NCBI GenBank assembly: GCA_910584405.1
Contig: CAJUAL010000007.1
Coordinates: 46,895-110,894, forward strand
Reading direction: 5' to 3'
Length of the DNA: 64,000 bases
Source: an uncultured Vampirovibrio sp.
Lineage (GTDB): Bacteria > Cyanobacteriota > Vampirovibrionia > Gastranaerophilales > Gastranaerophilaceae
The notes beneath the pieces were generated by a model that was not told where the DNA came from, did not search any database, and worked only from the letters and a program-made list of their open reading frames with translations. Shown one piece after another: positions 1 to 8,920 of the stretch (the stretch's first letter is position 1; every line of letters begins with the position of its first letter). The translations under genes and the position numbers were made by a program.

Positions 1-976
1 GTGCAATTTCGTGAACTGCTTCAATGTTTGTTTTTAGGATTGTTTCATCTTGTGTCGCAGAACTTATAAACTTGCCGCTGTTAACATCGATTACCGTAAG
101 TGCTTCTGTTTGCTGGATAAACAGATAACCGCCTGACGGCATATTAACTTTAACATTTAATGCTGCTTTAATTTCTTTATGAATATCCATAGCAATTAAA
201 AGCGGCTCGGTTCCTTTGTATAGTGTTACCTGAGTACCTTTTGCCATGTGCCAGTTTTGAAGTATTGACTGAACTCTGTTCATTGCAAAAGGTGTATCTA
301 CTATAATTTCTTTTACATCATCAGTACAAGCTTCTCTGATAACTCTGTATAATAAATCCTGATCTCTATAGATAAGATTTGGCGGGTCAAGAGTTTCTGC
401 TGATGTGATAATGTTGTTCCATTTTTCCAGTAAGATTTCCAAATCTTCCTGAATATCAGCTTCTGATTGACCTTCTGCTTCTGTTCTGATGATTACGCCA
501 ACGCCTACAGGTTTGATTAAATTAATAATAGATTTTAGTCTTGCGCGTTCTTTAGAGTTTTCGATTTTTTTACTTACGCTGACTCCCGGCTCGTGCGGCA
601 TAAGCACAAGAAAACGTCCCGGTAAGCTGATTTCTGTTGTAACACGAGGTCCTTTGTGTCCTGTCGGTTCTTTTACAACTTGAACAATAAGTTTTTGTTT
701 AGGTGAAAGTTTTTGTTTTAAAGTACCTTTACCCATAACATCTTGAGCGTGTAAAAATCCCATTTTATCGGTACCGACGTTTACAAATGCCGCATCAATA
801 CTTGGTAAAATGTTATCTACTGTTGCAAGGTAAACATCACCTAATAATACATCTCCTCTATGGATGAAAAAATCAGTAACTTTTTTGTTTTCAAGAACTG
901 CTGCAATATTGTCGCGTTCTGCAATAACAATCTTTTTTTCTACAGGTTGATTTGAATTTCGATTCTTTTCGTTCAT
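1..976 (-). CDS. rng: Ribonuclease E/G family protein (3' part missing)
   Basis: This is the N-terminal ~325 residues of an RNase G/E endoribonuclease, which processes rRNA and decays mRNA. It starts with MNEKNRNSNQ at the ATG complementary to 974-976 and runs off the left edge of the window without a stop. An S1-like RNA-binding segment covers about residues 35-115 (FFIHRGDVLLGDVYLATVDN, followed by FVNVGTDKMGFLH). Near the edge the catalytic-domain motif VIDVNSGK, which contains a metal-binding Asp, is present. It lies 13 bp after the radical SAM-DUF2344 gene on the same strand. That neighbour pair recurs in cyanobacteria and Firmicutes (recalled, not searched). The family is clear; whether it is Rng or a short Rne cannot be decided without the C-terminus. 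Confidence 0.9.
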   Translation of the reverse strand, partial: MNEKNRNSNQPVEKKIVIAERDNIAAVLENKKVTDFFIHRGDVLLGDVYLATVDNILPSIDAAFVNVGTDKMGFLHAQDVMGKGTLKQKLSPKQKLIVQVVKEPTGHKGPRVTTEISLPGRFLVLMPHEPGVSVSKKIENSKERARLKSIINLIKPVGVGVIIRTEAEGQSEADIQEDLEILLEKWNNIITSAETLDPPNLIYRDQDLLYRVIREACTDDVKEIIVDTPFAMNRVQSILQNWHMAKGTQVTLYKGTEPLLIAMDIHKEIKAALNVKVNMPSGGYLFIQQTEALTVIDVNSGKFISSATQDETILKTNIEAVHEIA

Positions 977-989
977 AAAAATTCCTTTA

Positions 990-3515
990 CTATAACTCAT
1001 GCAAAGACTCGGTCAGGAACTTCTCGCGCGTAATTTCAAACACTACATCAGGTGCTATAATGTTCATTAGAACATCTGCTCTCAGCGCAGGAATTTCTGA
1101 ATTTTGTCCTGTCTTTAATACTATGTACAAACTATCATCTTCAAATCGGTGAGAACCGATTGATTGCTTGATGTTTGCTTTTTTTACTAAACCTTTTTTG
1201 TTTTTCTTCTCGATTATAATTTCATCAGAAGATAAAACTTTTTCTGTATTATATACGAAATCTTTAAATTCGTAAATAGCAGGGTTAAATATTTTTACCT
1301 TATATTCTGCCCAGCAAGCACTCTGGTCAATTGCAGGTGCTGAACGATCGATTTTTTGTACTGTTAAGACTTGCGCTTCTTTTGGCAGAACTTTTGAAAG
1401 CTCATCTTTTACATAATCCGCGCTTACATCTTCCCATAAATCAACGTCAACAAGCTCTGATTTACTTTCACAAAACAACGGTAATGCTACGCCCATTGAG
1501 ATTTTCATTGTCGGGTTGTAACCGTATGAAAATGCTACGTTAAGTTTAGAGCGTGAAATTGCTTTGAAAAACGTATTTTGCCAGTCAAGGTGTGAAAAAT
1601 ATTTTAAGATACCTGTTTTTGTAAGTTTAATTCTGTATCTGAAAACTTCTTTTACATTTTTCGGACATAAAGACGGGTCTGTGTGTTCTTCTTTTACAAT
1701 CTTTTGAGCCGCTTCTGAGGCTTTATAAGGTTTTGCCATAACTTTTTTTACGCCAAAGTTTGTGCAGACCCCGCAATTAACGCATTTTTGCTGACAGGTC
1801 GGAACAATGTGCGGTGAATTTGCATCAATTTCGTGAGCTTTAATATATTCAGCTTTGAACCAGTCTTTATTAATTCCTACGTCTATAAAATCCCACGGAA
1901 GTTCATCCTCAAGATTATACTGTCTTTGTGCAAGCTTATTTAAATCGATACCAAGTTCGTTTGCCGTATTAAACCAGACTTCTTTATCAAAATGTTCGCC
2001 CCACGCATCTAAATAACAGCCTTTTTTGTATAAACTTTCAATGTATTTACACAAATTCCTGTCACCTCTGGTCAAGACAGCTTCAAGCAGGGAAACAAAT
2101 TTTTCGTGATAGTTAATTTTTACACCTTTAATATGTTTAACTTGTTCCATTAAATAATGAATGTGTTCTGTAACTTTGTCTAAATCCATTTGAGGGCACC
2201 ATTGAAACGGTGTAAACGGTTTTGGTACAAAAATGGATAGCGTACAGGTTAAATCAAGTGAGTGTTTTAACTCTTTTTCTTTTTTCAAAAGTTTTGAGCG
2301 CCAGCGGATTTTTCTAAATAGTTCCGCCATTTCGTCCATATCTTCCAACGTTTCTGTCGGAAGTCCGCAGATAAAATAGAATTTAACCCTGCTCCAGCCG
2401 TTTTCGTAAAGCGTTAAAACAGCGTTTAAAATTTGTTCTTCTGTTATGTTTTTCTTAATTACATCTCTTAATCTTTGACTTCCTGCTTCGGGTGCAAGTG
2501 TCATGGTTGATTTACGAACGCTTTGAACGAGGTTTGCAAGTTCTAAGTTAAAACCGTCAATTCTTTGACTTGGCAGTGATACAGATATTTTTCTATCATT
2601 AAAGTCGACCGCAAGTTCTTTTATTACTTCGTTAATATTTGAATAATCATTTGAAGATAGTGATAGCAGTGAATATTCATCATATCCTGTTGTGTTAACA
2701 AGTTTTTTTGATAAATCAATAATTTCTTCTGCGCTTCTTTCTCTGATTGGCAGTGTTACGTGTCCGGGCTGGCAAAAACGGCACATTCTTCCGCATCCCC
2801 TGCGGATTTCAACAACTGCTCTGTCTTGTAATGAGGATGAGAACGGAATCGGGTAAGATACTGCCGCTGTTTCAGGTGTTAACTGCGCTATTCTTTTACG
2901 AACTTTTTTATTTACGCCCAAGCTCCAGCGTCCTGAGTTTTCACCTTCACACAAAGCTTTAATTCTTTCAGCTCGAGGCATTCCTTTTGTTTGTTCAAGA
3001 ATTTTACATGCTTCAAGGATTGAGTCTTCACCGTCACCTATCATAAATACATCAATAAATTCACTTATCGGAAGCGGGTTAAACGTACAAGGCCCGCCTG
3101 CCATAATAATCGGGTCTTCATCTGTTCTGTCTTCGTTACGATATGGAATCCCCGACATTTCAAGCATTTTTAATATCGTAGGATATGACATTTCGTATTG
3201 AACTGAAAATCCGATAGCATCAAATTCTTTTAATGCTTTTTTTGATTCAACGCCATAAAGTGTTGAAGGCTTAAAATCTGGTTCCGGTGCGTAAACCCTG
3301 TCACACATAAAATCAGGTTCTTTATTTATAAGTTCATATAAAATTCTAATTCCAAGGTTTGATATTCCGATTTCATATTTATCGGGAAATGCTAATGCAA
3401 ATTTGACTTTTGCGCTGTCAAAATCTTTGTTGTGGGATAAATACTCTCCTCCTACATATTGGTAGGGTTTAAAACATTTGTATAAACTTTCGTGGTACTT
3501 TTTAAAAAAACACAT
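990..3515 (-). CDS. Radical SAM protein fused to DUF2344 (TIGR03960/TIGR03936 type)
   Basis: This 841-residue protein combines an N-terminal domain with a GGP...GDGE motif (about 140-163), a radical SAM core and a C-terminal DUF2344 domain. The [4Fe-4S] ligands are C241, C245 and C248 in CGRMCRFC. The core continues with LAPEAGSQRLR and an LPTET loop. A short Cys cluster (CQQKCVNCGVC) comes before the DUF2344 part, which starts near RYRIKLTKTGILKYFSHLDW and runs to the end. The family's reaction is unknown; its linkage to rng and ribosome genes suggests RNA or ribosome modification, which is inference. It is probably co-transcribed with the 112-residue gene upstream (13 bp gap) and rng downstream. 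A second, shorter radical SAM relative lies at 30179-31738. Confidence 0.9.
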   Translation of the reverse strand: MCFFKKYHESLYKCFKPYQYVGGEYLSHNKDFDSAKVKFALAFPDKYEIGISNLGIRILYELINKEPDFMCDRVYAPEPDFKPSTLYGVESKKALKEFDAIGFSVQYEMSYPTILKMLEMSGIPYRNEDRTDEDPIIMAGGPCTFNPLPISEFIDVFMIGDGEDSILEACKILEQTKGMPRAERIKALCEGENSGRWSLGVNKKVRKRIAQLTPETAAVSYPIPFSSSLQDRAVVEIRRGCGRMCRFCQPGHVTLPIRERSAEEIIDLSKKLVNTTGYDEYSLLSLSSNDYSNINEVIKELAVDFNDRKISVSLPSQRIDGFNLELANLVQSVRKSTMTLAPEAGSQRLRDVIKKNITEEQILNAVLTLYENGWSRVKFYFICGLPTETLEDMDEMAELFRKIRWRSKLLKKEKELKHSLDLTCTLSIFVPKPFTPFQWCPQMDLDKVTEHIHYLMEQVKHIKGVKINYHEKFVSLLEAVLTRGDRNLCKYIESLYKKGCYLDAWGEHFDKEVWFNTANELGIDLNKLAQRQYNLEDELPWDFIDVGINKDWFKAEYIKAHEIDANSPHIVPTCQQKCVNCGVCTNFGVKKVMAKPYKASEAAQKIVKEEHTDPSLCPKNVKEVFRYRIKLTKTGILKYFSHLDWQNTFFKAISRSKLNVAFSYGYNPTMKISMGVALPLFCESKSELVDVDLWEDVSADYVKDELSKVLPKEAQVLTVQKIDRSAPAIDQSACWAEYKVKIFNPAIYEFKDFVYNTEKVLSSDEIIIEKKNKKGLVKKANIKQSIGSHRFEDDSLYIVLKTGQNSEIPALRADVLMNIIAPDVVFEITREKFLTESLHEL

Positions 3516-3528
3516 ATTCCTATTTCTC

Positions 3529-3867
3529 TTAAGCTAAATCTTCAGGGAAGTATTTTTCTATCTCTATTATTTTTCCGTTAAGTGTATTTTCTTCAAACGA
3601 TTTCATAAACTTAAACAAATCATCATTAGATACATCATATCTGTATAATAAAGTCTCTCCGTCTATTTCACGCATTACTGTTACCATGTAATGGCATTTT
3701 TGAGCATAACTGAGAAGACTTTCTTTGTTGAATTTGTTTCCGTTAGTGTCTTTTCGCAATTTTACGTAATTAAATCCTGCGTAGAATTTAATTTTTTCAT
3801 CTGCTGTATGATTCGCTAAATCCTTTTTATTGTTGGCAAATAAACTTATTACATTTTTATCAGACAC
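3529..3867 (-). CDS. Hypothetical protein, 112 aa
   Basis: No family is recognised. The reading frame opens at a GTG (3867) placed 7 nt after a strong Shine-Dalgarno sequence (GGAGGG), which decides this start. The product MSDKNVISLF... is soluble and Lys/Asn-rich, with no signal peptide or membrane segment. It contains a predicted beta-rich middle (KCHYMVTVMREIDGETLLYR) and an acidic C-terminus. It sits 13 bp upstream of the radical SAM-DUF2344 gene and probably opens the operon that ends in rng, so a role tied to RNA handling is conceivable but unsupported. Confidence 0.7.
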   Translation of the reverse strand: MSDKNVISLFANNKKDLANHTADEKIKFYAGFNYVKLRKDTNGNKFNKESLLSYAQKCHYMVTVMREIDGETLLYRYDVSNDDLFKFMKSFEENTLNGKIIEIEKYFPEDLA

Positions 3868-3925
3868 AAAACTTCCCTCCTACCCTATTAAACAATAGAA
3901 TAAAGAAAATGTCTAAATGTTAAGT

Positions 3926-4228
3926 TTATTTTTTATTGATATCTTTAAGAAATTTTACAACTTTTAAAGCCGTTTCGCGTCTGACTTCAACGGGAGAAAG
4001 TCGTAAATATTCAATAGCGTGCGAAACTTTGATATTTTTGTCATACCAGCGTTTCATGATGTAATTGTATTGATCTTCAAGACTTAACTTTTCCAGTTCA
4101 ACATCTTTTAATAAATCAATAATAAAATCAGCACATCTGACCTGAATATCTTCAGGAGCCTTCTCTAATTCGTTGACTGCGCGAGATACAACCGCGTCAG
4201 CATCATACCAGCGTTTAAACATGTTCAT
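3926..4228 (-). CDS. Hypothetical protein with two tandem 40-residue repeats
   Basis: The 100-residue product is almost entirely two copies of one helical unit. The first begins FKRWYDADAVVSRAVNEL and ends FIIDLLKDVE; the second begins MKRWYDKNIKVSHAIEYL and ends KVVKFLKDIN. The KRWYD, VS.A and (F/L)LKD positions are conserved, so the gene arose by internal duplication. The pattern resembles small helical-bundle repeats, but no named domain is recognised. There is no signal peptide. It is transcribed divergently from the Gly/Met-rich gene at 4338. Confidence 0.7.
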   Translation of the reverse strand: MNMFKRWYDADAVVSRAVNELEKAPEDIQVRCADFIIDLLKDVELEKLSLEDQYNYIMKRWYDKNIKVSHAIEYLRLSPVEVRRETALKVVKFLKDINKK

Positions 4229-4301
4229 CTTTTTACCCTCATATTGTTAAGAATATTAAAGCAGATTTTAATAAAAAAGTAAATTATTTTATAAAAAAAT
4301 A

Positions 4302-4318
4302 CTTTATATAGATGTAGG
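4302..4318 (+). promoter_or_regulatory. CTTTATATA box upstream of the 116-aa gene
   Basis: CTTTATATAGATGTAGG lies 27 bp before the ATG at 4338. The same box, in the same orientation, precedes five other genes in the window (21183-21191, 28961-28969, 42422-42430, 51781-51789 and 57361-57369). There is no TTGACA-like hexamer 17 bp upstream. A promoter core or activator-dependent -10 region is inferred. Confidence 0.5.
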
Positions 4319-4337
4319 TTAACAGAAGGTTATAGTT

Positions 4338-4688
4338 ATGATTGAAAGACTTGATTATTATTTACCAAATTGTGGTTCAGGCTGGGATACAGGAATGCCT
4401 ATGGGAATGGGAATGGGAATGGGGATGCCGATTGGCGGCTGCTATGGATATGGCGGAAATGTAACCAATCGAGATGCACTTACTCTCAGAGGACCGTTAG
4501 CGTATGACCAGTACGGTGATCCGTCAAAGAAAACTAAGGAAAAAGATTCAGGATTTTGGAAAGGTTTAGCTGCAACAGCTATCGGTGTTGGCGCGGGTGT
4601 TTTAGCTTGGCGTACTCCTGCTATTAAAAACGCATTAGTAGGTGCCGGTAAGTATGTCGTAAATTTAGTTAAAAATTTTTTAAAATAG
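4338..4688 (+). CDS. Small Gly/Met-rich protein with glycine-zipper tail
   Basis: No family is recognised. The N-terminal third holds a run of Met-Gly pairs (PMGMGMGMGMPIGG, about residues 20-35), produced by ATGGGA hexamer iteration. A short charged linker (KKTKEKDSG) is followed by an Ala/Gly-rich amphipathic or membrane-interacting helix (GLAATAIGVGAGVLAW) and a basic C-terminus (KYVVNLVKNFLK). The layout resembles the 143-residue protein at 56890-57321, which shares its upstream CTTTATATA box. Both may be small surface- or membrane-associated structural proteins, which is inference. Confidence 0.65.
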   Translation: MIERLDYYLPNCGSGWDTGMPMGMGMGMGMPIGGCYGYGGNVTNRDALTLRGPLAYDQYGDPSKKTKEKDSGFWKGLAATAIGVGAGVLAWRTPAIKNALVGAGKYVVNLVKNFLK

Positions 4689-4730
4689 TAAATTCCCGTA
4701 ATTAATGTGTAGTAAAAGTGTGTAATTTAT

Positions 4731-4756
4731 GCAGGATTGTAAAATCCTGCTTTTTT
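4731..4756 (+). terminator. Rho-independent terminator
   Basis: An 8-bp stem GCAGGATT/AATCCTGC with a GTAA loop is followed by TTTTTT. It ends the 116-residue gene and lies just before yajQ. Confidence 0.8.
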
Positions 4757-4787
4757 ATGTTATACTGTGCAAAAAGGAGGGTATGTT

Positions 4788-5288
4788 ATGGCTAAAGATT
4801 GCAGTTTTGATATTGTGTCTGAGTACAACAAACAAGAATTGGTTAACGCGATTGATCAGGTTAAAAGAGAATTAACTTCAAGATTTGATTTGAAAAATTC
4901 TAATTCGGAAGTTGAACTTGAAGCAGATAAGTCTGTTACAATTACAACAAATGACGAAATGAAATTAAAAAATATTATTGATATTTTGCAGTCAAAACTT
5001 GTGAAAAGAAATTTAAGTATTAAAATTTTGGATCCTAAACCTGTAGAAAATGCTTTAGGCGGAAATGTCCGTCAGGTGTTTGAATTGAAAAAAGGCTTAA
5101 CTCAGGAACTTGCTAAATCTATAGTGTCTGATATTAAGGCTACTAAATTAAAAGTTCAAGCGTCTATCCAGGGAGAACAGGTGAGAGTTACGGGTAAGGA
5201 TAAAGATGATTTGCAAGCGGTTATACAAATGCTTCGTTCAAATGAAGATAAATATGATTACCCGCTTCAATTCACAAACTACAGATAG
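4788..5288 (+). CDS. yajQ: YajQ-family nucleotide-binding protein
   Basis: The 166-residue protein starts MAKDCSFDIVSEYNKQEL, matching the family's N-terminal SFDIVSE motif. It continues with the two ferredoxin-like halves typical of YajQ/DUF520 and ends YPLQFTNYR. The start is set at the ATG at 4788 because AAAGGAGG lies 7 nt upstream; an in-frame GTG at 4767 lies before that ribosome-binding site and is rejected. YajQ proteins bind nucleic acids and nucleotides, and the Xanthomonas member binds cyclic di-GMP. The cytoplasmic role here is unknown. It has its own terminator and is convergent with the adenylate cyclase gene. Confidence 0.9.
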   Translation: MAKDCSFDIVSEYNKQELVNAIDQVKRELTSRFDLKNSNSEVELEADKSVTITTNDEMKLKNIIDILQSKLVKRNLSIKILDPKPVENALGGNVRQVFELKKGLTQELAKSIVSDIKATKLKVQASIQGEQVRVTGKDKDDLQAVIQMLRSNEDKYDYPLQFTNYR

Positions 5289-5301
5289 GGGTAAATAATA
5301 G

Positions 5302-5330
5302 AAAATCCCGCAATTCGCGGGATTTTTTTT
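5302..5330. terminator. Terminator between yajQ and the convergent cyclase gene
   Basis: A 10-bp stem AAAATCCCGC/GCGGGATTTT with an AATTC loop is followed by a T run on the plus strand. Its base reaches the stop codon of the minus-strand cyclase gene, so it may act in both directions. Confidence 0.85.
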
Positions 5331-7317
5331 AACGATTTTTATCGATTCTTAAAACTTCGTAGATATTCATTTTTTTTGCTTTTCCGCGTATCTGAACTTC
5401 GCTTATTTTAATAACATCTGCGATATCTGCTATGTGAGAGTATGTTGATGCACTGACAAGCAGGTTCGTTTTGTATACTTTGTTGTAGCTTTCTATACGG
5501 CTGGCAAGATTTACGGTGTCTCCAATTACCGTGTATTCCATGCGGTTTTCTGTACCGATGTTGCCTATGAAGACTTCACCTGTATTTATTCCGACACCGA
5601 TTTCAATTTTGGGTTTACCCTCAAATAACCATTTTTCACGCAGGTATTCTACCTTTTTAAGCATTTCATAAGCGCATTTTACAGCGTTTTGCGGGTGGTT
5701 TATATCTTGTATCGGTTCGCCGAATATTGCCATAACAGCGTCCCCGATGAATTTATTAATTACACCGTTGTATTTTGAAATTATCGGCTCCATTTCTGCA
5801 AAATATTCATTTAGAATAATAGAAACTTCTTCTGCCGTCATTTTTTCGCTAAGACTTGTAAACCCCCTTATATCAGAAAATATAACAGTTACCACCGCAC
5901 GTTTCCCGCCAAGTTTTAAGTCATCAATGTTACTTACGACATTTTGCATAATGTCTTTTGACAGGTATTTACCCATTGCCTGCTTAATTTTTTCTTTATT
6001 ACGGTTTTCTGAGATGAATTTGAATGAGTACCCGAAAATTAAAGTAACAAGCTGAATTGCAATCGGTGTCGGGAAATAATACAAAATATAGCCAAAATGT
6101 CCTGCTATAAATGTTATTAGAAATAGTAGTGCATCAGCTGATAGTAATAATATTAATGATGTTATAAATTTAAATTTGAAAATACATAATAACGTAAATC
6201 CTGTTAACAGGATTATAAACAGATATTTTGTAAAATCATTACCCAATTGTATGAAGTCATTATTTTCAAGATTGCTGTATATGGTTGCTTGTACATCAAC
6301 TCCGGGATGTCTTTTTGACAACGGAGTGTTTAGAATATCTGTAGGCTCCTGATTTGGACCGTCTACAAATTCTCCGATAAATACAGGGGTGTTTTTATCA
6401 AATATAGCGTGAATCTGTTTCTCTTCTTCACTCAATTCTTTTCCTGATTTTAATTTGTTATAAATATCAAGAATTTGTGATGCCGAAATTGCAAAATGTG
6501 TGAATCCGTTAGTGAATGTACTTCCGTCTTGTTTTTGGTATGTCGGATATCTGTAATAGCGGATATTTGTTTGAAGCTGTCCTTTTTGTACTCCGTCTAA
6601 TGGGATTTTTAGCGAAGTTTTTGGTACAGTTATGAAATTCCCGTCAATCCTGACATCATTTGTTGAATTTGCGACCAAATACATTTTAAACGGTAATGAC
6701 GGATAATATTTGTCTTTTATTTTTATTATATTTGACGTTTCAAAGTTTGTTCCGCTGTTTTGCTCATTTTGAATCAATACTGATGCAAAGTTTTTGGCGC
6801 TATCCATAAATGGTTGTTCAACTTTTGAAATATTTTGATATTCGGAATCTATAGGTATTTCATTTGTAATATTTAATGAATATTTGTCTTCAAATTCTTT
6901 CATATTAATCGTTGCTGATTCAGAAATATTTTGTGACGGGGTAAAAGAAACAACAAGATTATTCATTTTTTTTACTTGGTTAAGAAATTGAACATCATTG
7001 CTATTTTGCGGGTTTAAATTGCTAATCATGCTGTCTAATCCGATAACTTTAGGGTGAGCATAAGTGTAAAAATAATCTAATAACTTTGTTGTATAAGCTC
7101 TGTTCCAGCTTCCATAACTATTTAAGGTATTCTGATCGACAATAACAATGATTGCATTATTATCGGTTCCTGTATTACGGGCTGCAGCTGTCTTTATTAA
7201 ATAACTTGCCATATCTGTTTCTACAAAAACTCTTGATAATATAGAAACAATGAATATTAAAATAAGATATAAAATAATTGAGTTTATATAAAATAGTTTG
7301 TTTTTTAACTTTTTCAT
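5329..7317 (-). CDS. CHASE2-domain class III adenylate cyclase
   Basis: The 662-residue protein has an N-terminal transmembrane segment (about 10-30), an extracytoplasmic CHASE2 sensor (about 35-350, including a conserved FIGEFV and an HPGVDVQATIYSNL segment), a cluster of transmembrane helices (about 363-435) and a class III cyclase domain (about 470-660). Metal-binding Asp482 (FSDIRGFT) and Asp526 (GDAVMAIFG), Asn603 and Arg607 (GDTVNLASR) are all present, so the enzyme looks active. The substrate-specifying pair is Lys522 and Thr596, the ATP-specific class IIIb pattern of cyanobacterial CyaC and mammalian soluble cyclase. It probably makes cAMP in response to an external signal. No cAMP receptor gene is adjacent. 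The gene is divergent from the aldolase operon. Confidence 0.92.
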   Translation of the reverse strand: MKKLKNKLFYINSIILYLILIFIVSILSRVFVETDMASYLIKTAAARNTGTDNNAIIVIVDQNTLNSYGSWNRAYTTKLLDYFYTYAHPKVIGLDSMISNLNPQNSNDVQFLNQVKKMNNLVVSFTPSQNISESATINMKEFEDKYSLNITNEIPIDSEYQNISKVEQPFMDSAKNFASVLIQNEQNSGTNFETSNIIKIKDKYYPSLPFKMYLVANSTNDVRIDGNFITVPKTSLKIPLDGVQKGQLQTNIRYYRYPTYQKQDGSTFTNGFTHFAISASQILDIYNKLKSGKELSEEEKQIHAIFDKNTPVFIGEFVDGPNQEPTDILNTPLSKRHPGVDVQATIYSNLENNDFIQLGNDFTKYLFIILLTGFTLLCIFKFKFITSLILLLSADALLFLITFIAGHFGYILYYFPTPIAIQLVTLIFGYSFKFISENRNKEKIKQAMGKYLSKDIMQNVVSNIDDLKLGGKRAVVTVIFSDIRGFTSLSEKMTAEEVSIILNEYFAEMEPIISKYNGVINKFIGDAVMAIFGEPIQDINHPQNAVKCAYEMLKKVEYLREKWLFEGKPKIEIGVGINTGEVFIGNIGTENRMEYTVIGDTVNLASRIESYNKVYKTNLLVSASTYSHIADIADVIKISEVQIRGKAKKMNIYEVLRIDKNR

Positions 7318-7379
7318 TTAATGCTCCCTAATATAATATTAATGCTATAATATAATAAATTTTTGGAAAAGGACAAATT

Positions 7380-7985
7380 ATGAACGTAAACTTAACAGAT
7401 AAATTAAAAGAGAATAAAGTTCTTCCAATAATCAGGAGTTCTAATCCTGAAGAGGTAAAAGGTATTGTTAGAGCTTTAATTGAAGGCGGACTTGATATGA
7501 TGGAGGTTAATGTCGAAAATCCGAGGATTTTTGAAGCTATAGATGAACTTTCATCAGAGGCTGTAATTTGTGCAGGTGGAATTATTACTTCAATTCAGGC
7601 TCAGTCTGCTATTGATTGCGGAGCAAAGATTATTTCTTCCCCGATTTTTCAGGATAATCTATTAAAACTTTCAAAAGATAAACAAATTCCGTTTATTGCG
7701 GGAACTTCAACGGCTAATGAAGCTTATAACGCTTGGAAGCTTCGTATTCCTGTTGTTAAAATTTATCCGATTACGGCAATGGGCGGGGTTGAGTATTTGG
7801 AAAACCTTTTAAGACCAATGCCGTTTTTGAATGTTATTCCGCAGGGTAATGTGGCGTTATCAGAGGTTAAGGATTATATCAAAGCAGGTGCTCTTGCTGT
7901 CGGGGTTGGAAGAAACCTTACAAAAGGCGCGACTTATGCTGAAATTACCAAACGTACTAAGCAATTATTGGAGCAGTTAAAATAA
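7380..7985 (+). CDS. eda: KDPG/KHG-type aldolase
   Basis: The 201-residue TIM-barrel protein belongs to the 2-keto-3-deoxy-6-phosphogluconate / 4-hydroxy-2-oxoglutarate aldolase family, which splits KDPG into pyruvate and glyceraldehyde 3-phosphate. Visible markers are LPIIRS near residue 15, the catalytic-region Glu42 (MMEVNVEN) and the Schiff-base Lys127 in VVKIYP. The usual PTGG phosphate loop reads IPQGNV here, so substrate preference may differ. It is the first gene of a run. A PfkB sugar kinase gene follows with a TAATG stop/start overlap, consistent with a kinase-aldolase pair for 2-keto-3-deoxygluconate breakdown. Confidence 0.85.
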   Translation: MNVNLTDKLKENKVLPIIRSSNPEEVKGIVRALIEGGLDMMEVNVENPRIFEAIDELSSEAVICAGGIITSIQAQSAIDCGAKIISSPIFQDNLLKLSKDKQIPFIAGTSTANEAYNAWKLRIPVVKIYPITAMGGVEYLENLLRPMPFLNVIPQGNVALSEVKDYIKAGALAVGVGRNLTKGATYAEITKRTKQLLEQLK

Positions 7986-8920
7986 TGGTTGATATTATTA
8001 CAATAGGCGAAAGTCTTGTTGAATTTTCAACAAATCAAAAACTTGAAGATGCGGAATGTCTGCATAAATATTATGGCGGAGATTCTTTGGTGGTTGCAAT
8101 TGCCGCAAAAAGATTAAATTCTTCTGTAGGTTTTATTACATGCCTTGGCAATGACGCATTTAAGGATTACATGCTCAAAAGTTGGGAAAAAGAAGGGCTT
8201 GATATTTCGCATGTGAAAATCGTTGATGAGAAAAACGGTGTTTATATGGTTTCAAGACCAACTGACAGCGAAAAAGAATTTATTTATTACCGTAAAAAAA
8301 TTGCTCCTGCAAAATTGTCTATTGATGATATTGATGAAGATTATATTAAAAGTGCCAAAATTGTTTACGCATCAGGTATTACCCAATCATTATCAATAGC
8401 GTCACGCGAAGCTGTAAAAAAAGCTTTTGAAATTGCAAGAGAAAACGGAGTTATGACGGCTTATGACCCTAATTATTCTTCGTTAATTTCAACCAATGAA
8501 GATGCCAGAGAGTATTTTGACGAGATTTTACCGCTTACTGATGTATTATTTATGAGCTCAAAATACGATACGAAAAGTATTTTTGAAATAAGCTCGTTGG
8601 AAAATATTATGAAAATGCTCACTGATTCCGGGGTTCAGACTGTCGTTATTAAATCAAGTCAGGATTGCGGATATTATGTAAACAGCCAGAGAAATACTGT
8701 TTTTGTACCGTTTTACACTGATAAAGTTGTTGATACAACTTCCTCAGGCGATGTTTTTAACGGTGCTTTTTTGCATGCTCTGACAAATAATTGCAATCCT
8801 GTAGAAGCAGCTAAACTTGCCTCAATTGACGCGGGTCTTCAAGCTCAAGGTATCGGGGCAGTTAAATCTGTTCCTTATTGCGATGAGGTTTATAATATCT
8901 ATAATGCCGAGGATGTTTAA
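7985..8920 (+). CDS. kdgK: PfkB-family sugar kinase, probable 2-keto-3-deoxygluconate kinase
   Basis: The 311-residue ribokinase-fold enzyme has the N-terminal GESLVEF segment, the YYGGDSLVVAIAAKRL glycine motif (normally GGD/GGA-N) and the C-terminal PfkB signature DTTSSGDVFNGAF. Asp256 is the catalytic base. The anion-hole motif is usually D-T-x-G-A-G-D; the SSG variant is noted, but the key Asp remains. Its start overlaps the aldolase stop, implying translational coupling. It probably phosphorylates KDG for the aldolase. Another 2-keto or amino sugar cannot be excluded. Confidence 0.8.
   Translation: MVDIITIGESLVEFSTNQKLEDAECLHKYYGGDSLVVAIAAKRLNSSVGFITCLGNDAFKDYMLKSWEKEGLDISHVKIVDEKNGVYMVSRPTDSEKEFIYYRKKIAPAKLSIDDIDEDYIKSAKIVYASGITQSLSIASREAVKKAFEIARENGVMTAYDPNYSSLISTNEDAREYFDEILPLTDVLFMSSKYDTKSIFEISSLENIMKMLTDSGVQTVVIKSSQDCGYYVNSQRNTVFVPFYTDKVVDTTSSGDVFNGAFLHALTNNCNPVEAAKLASIDAGLQAQGIGAVKSVPYCDEVYNIYNAEDV

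Noticed and set aside
4396..4430. ATGGGA hexamer run as a phase-variation microsatellite
   Set aside because: Only about three to four units in hexamer (in-frame) steps; slippage would change Met-Gly length but not shift the frame.
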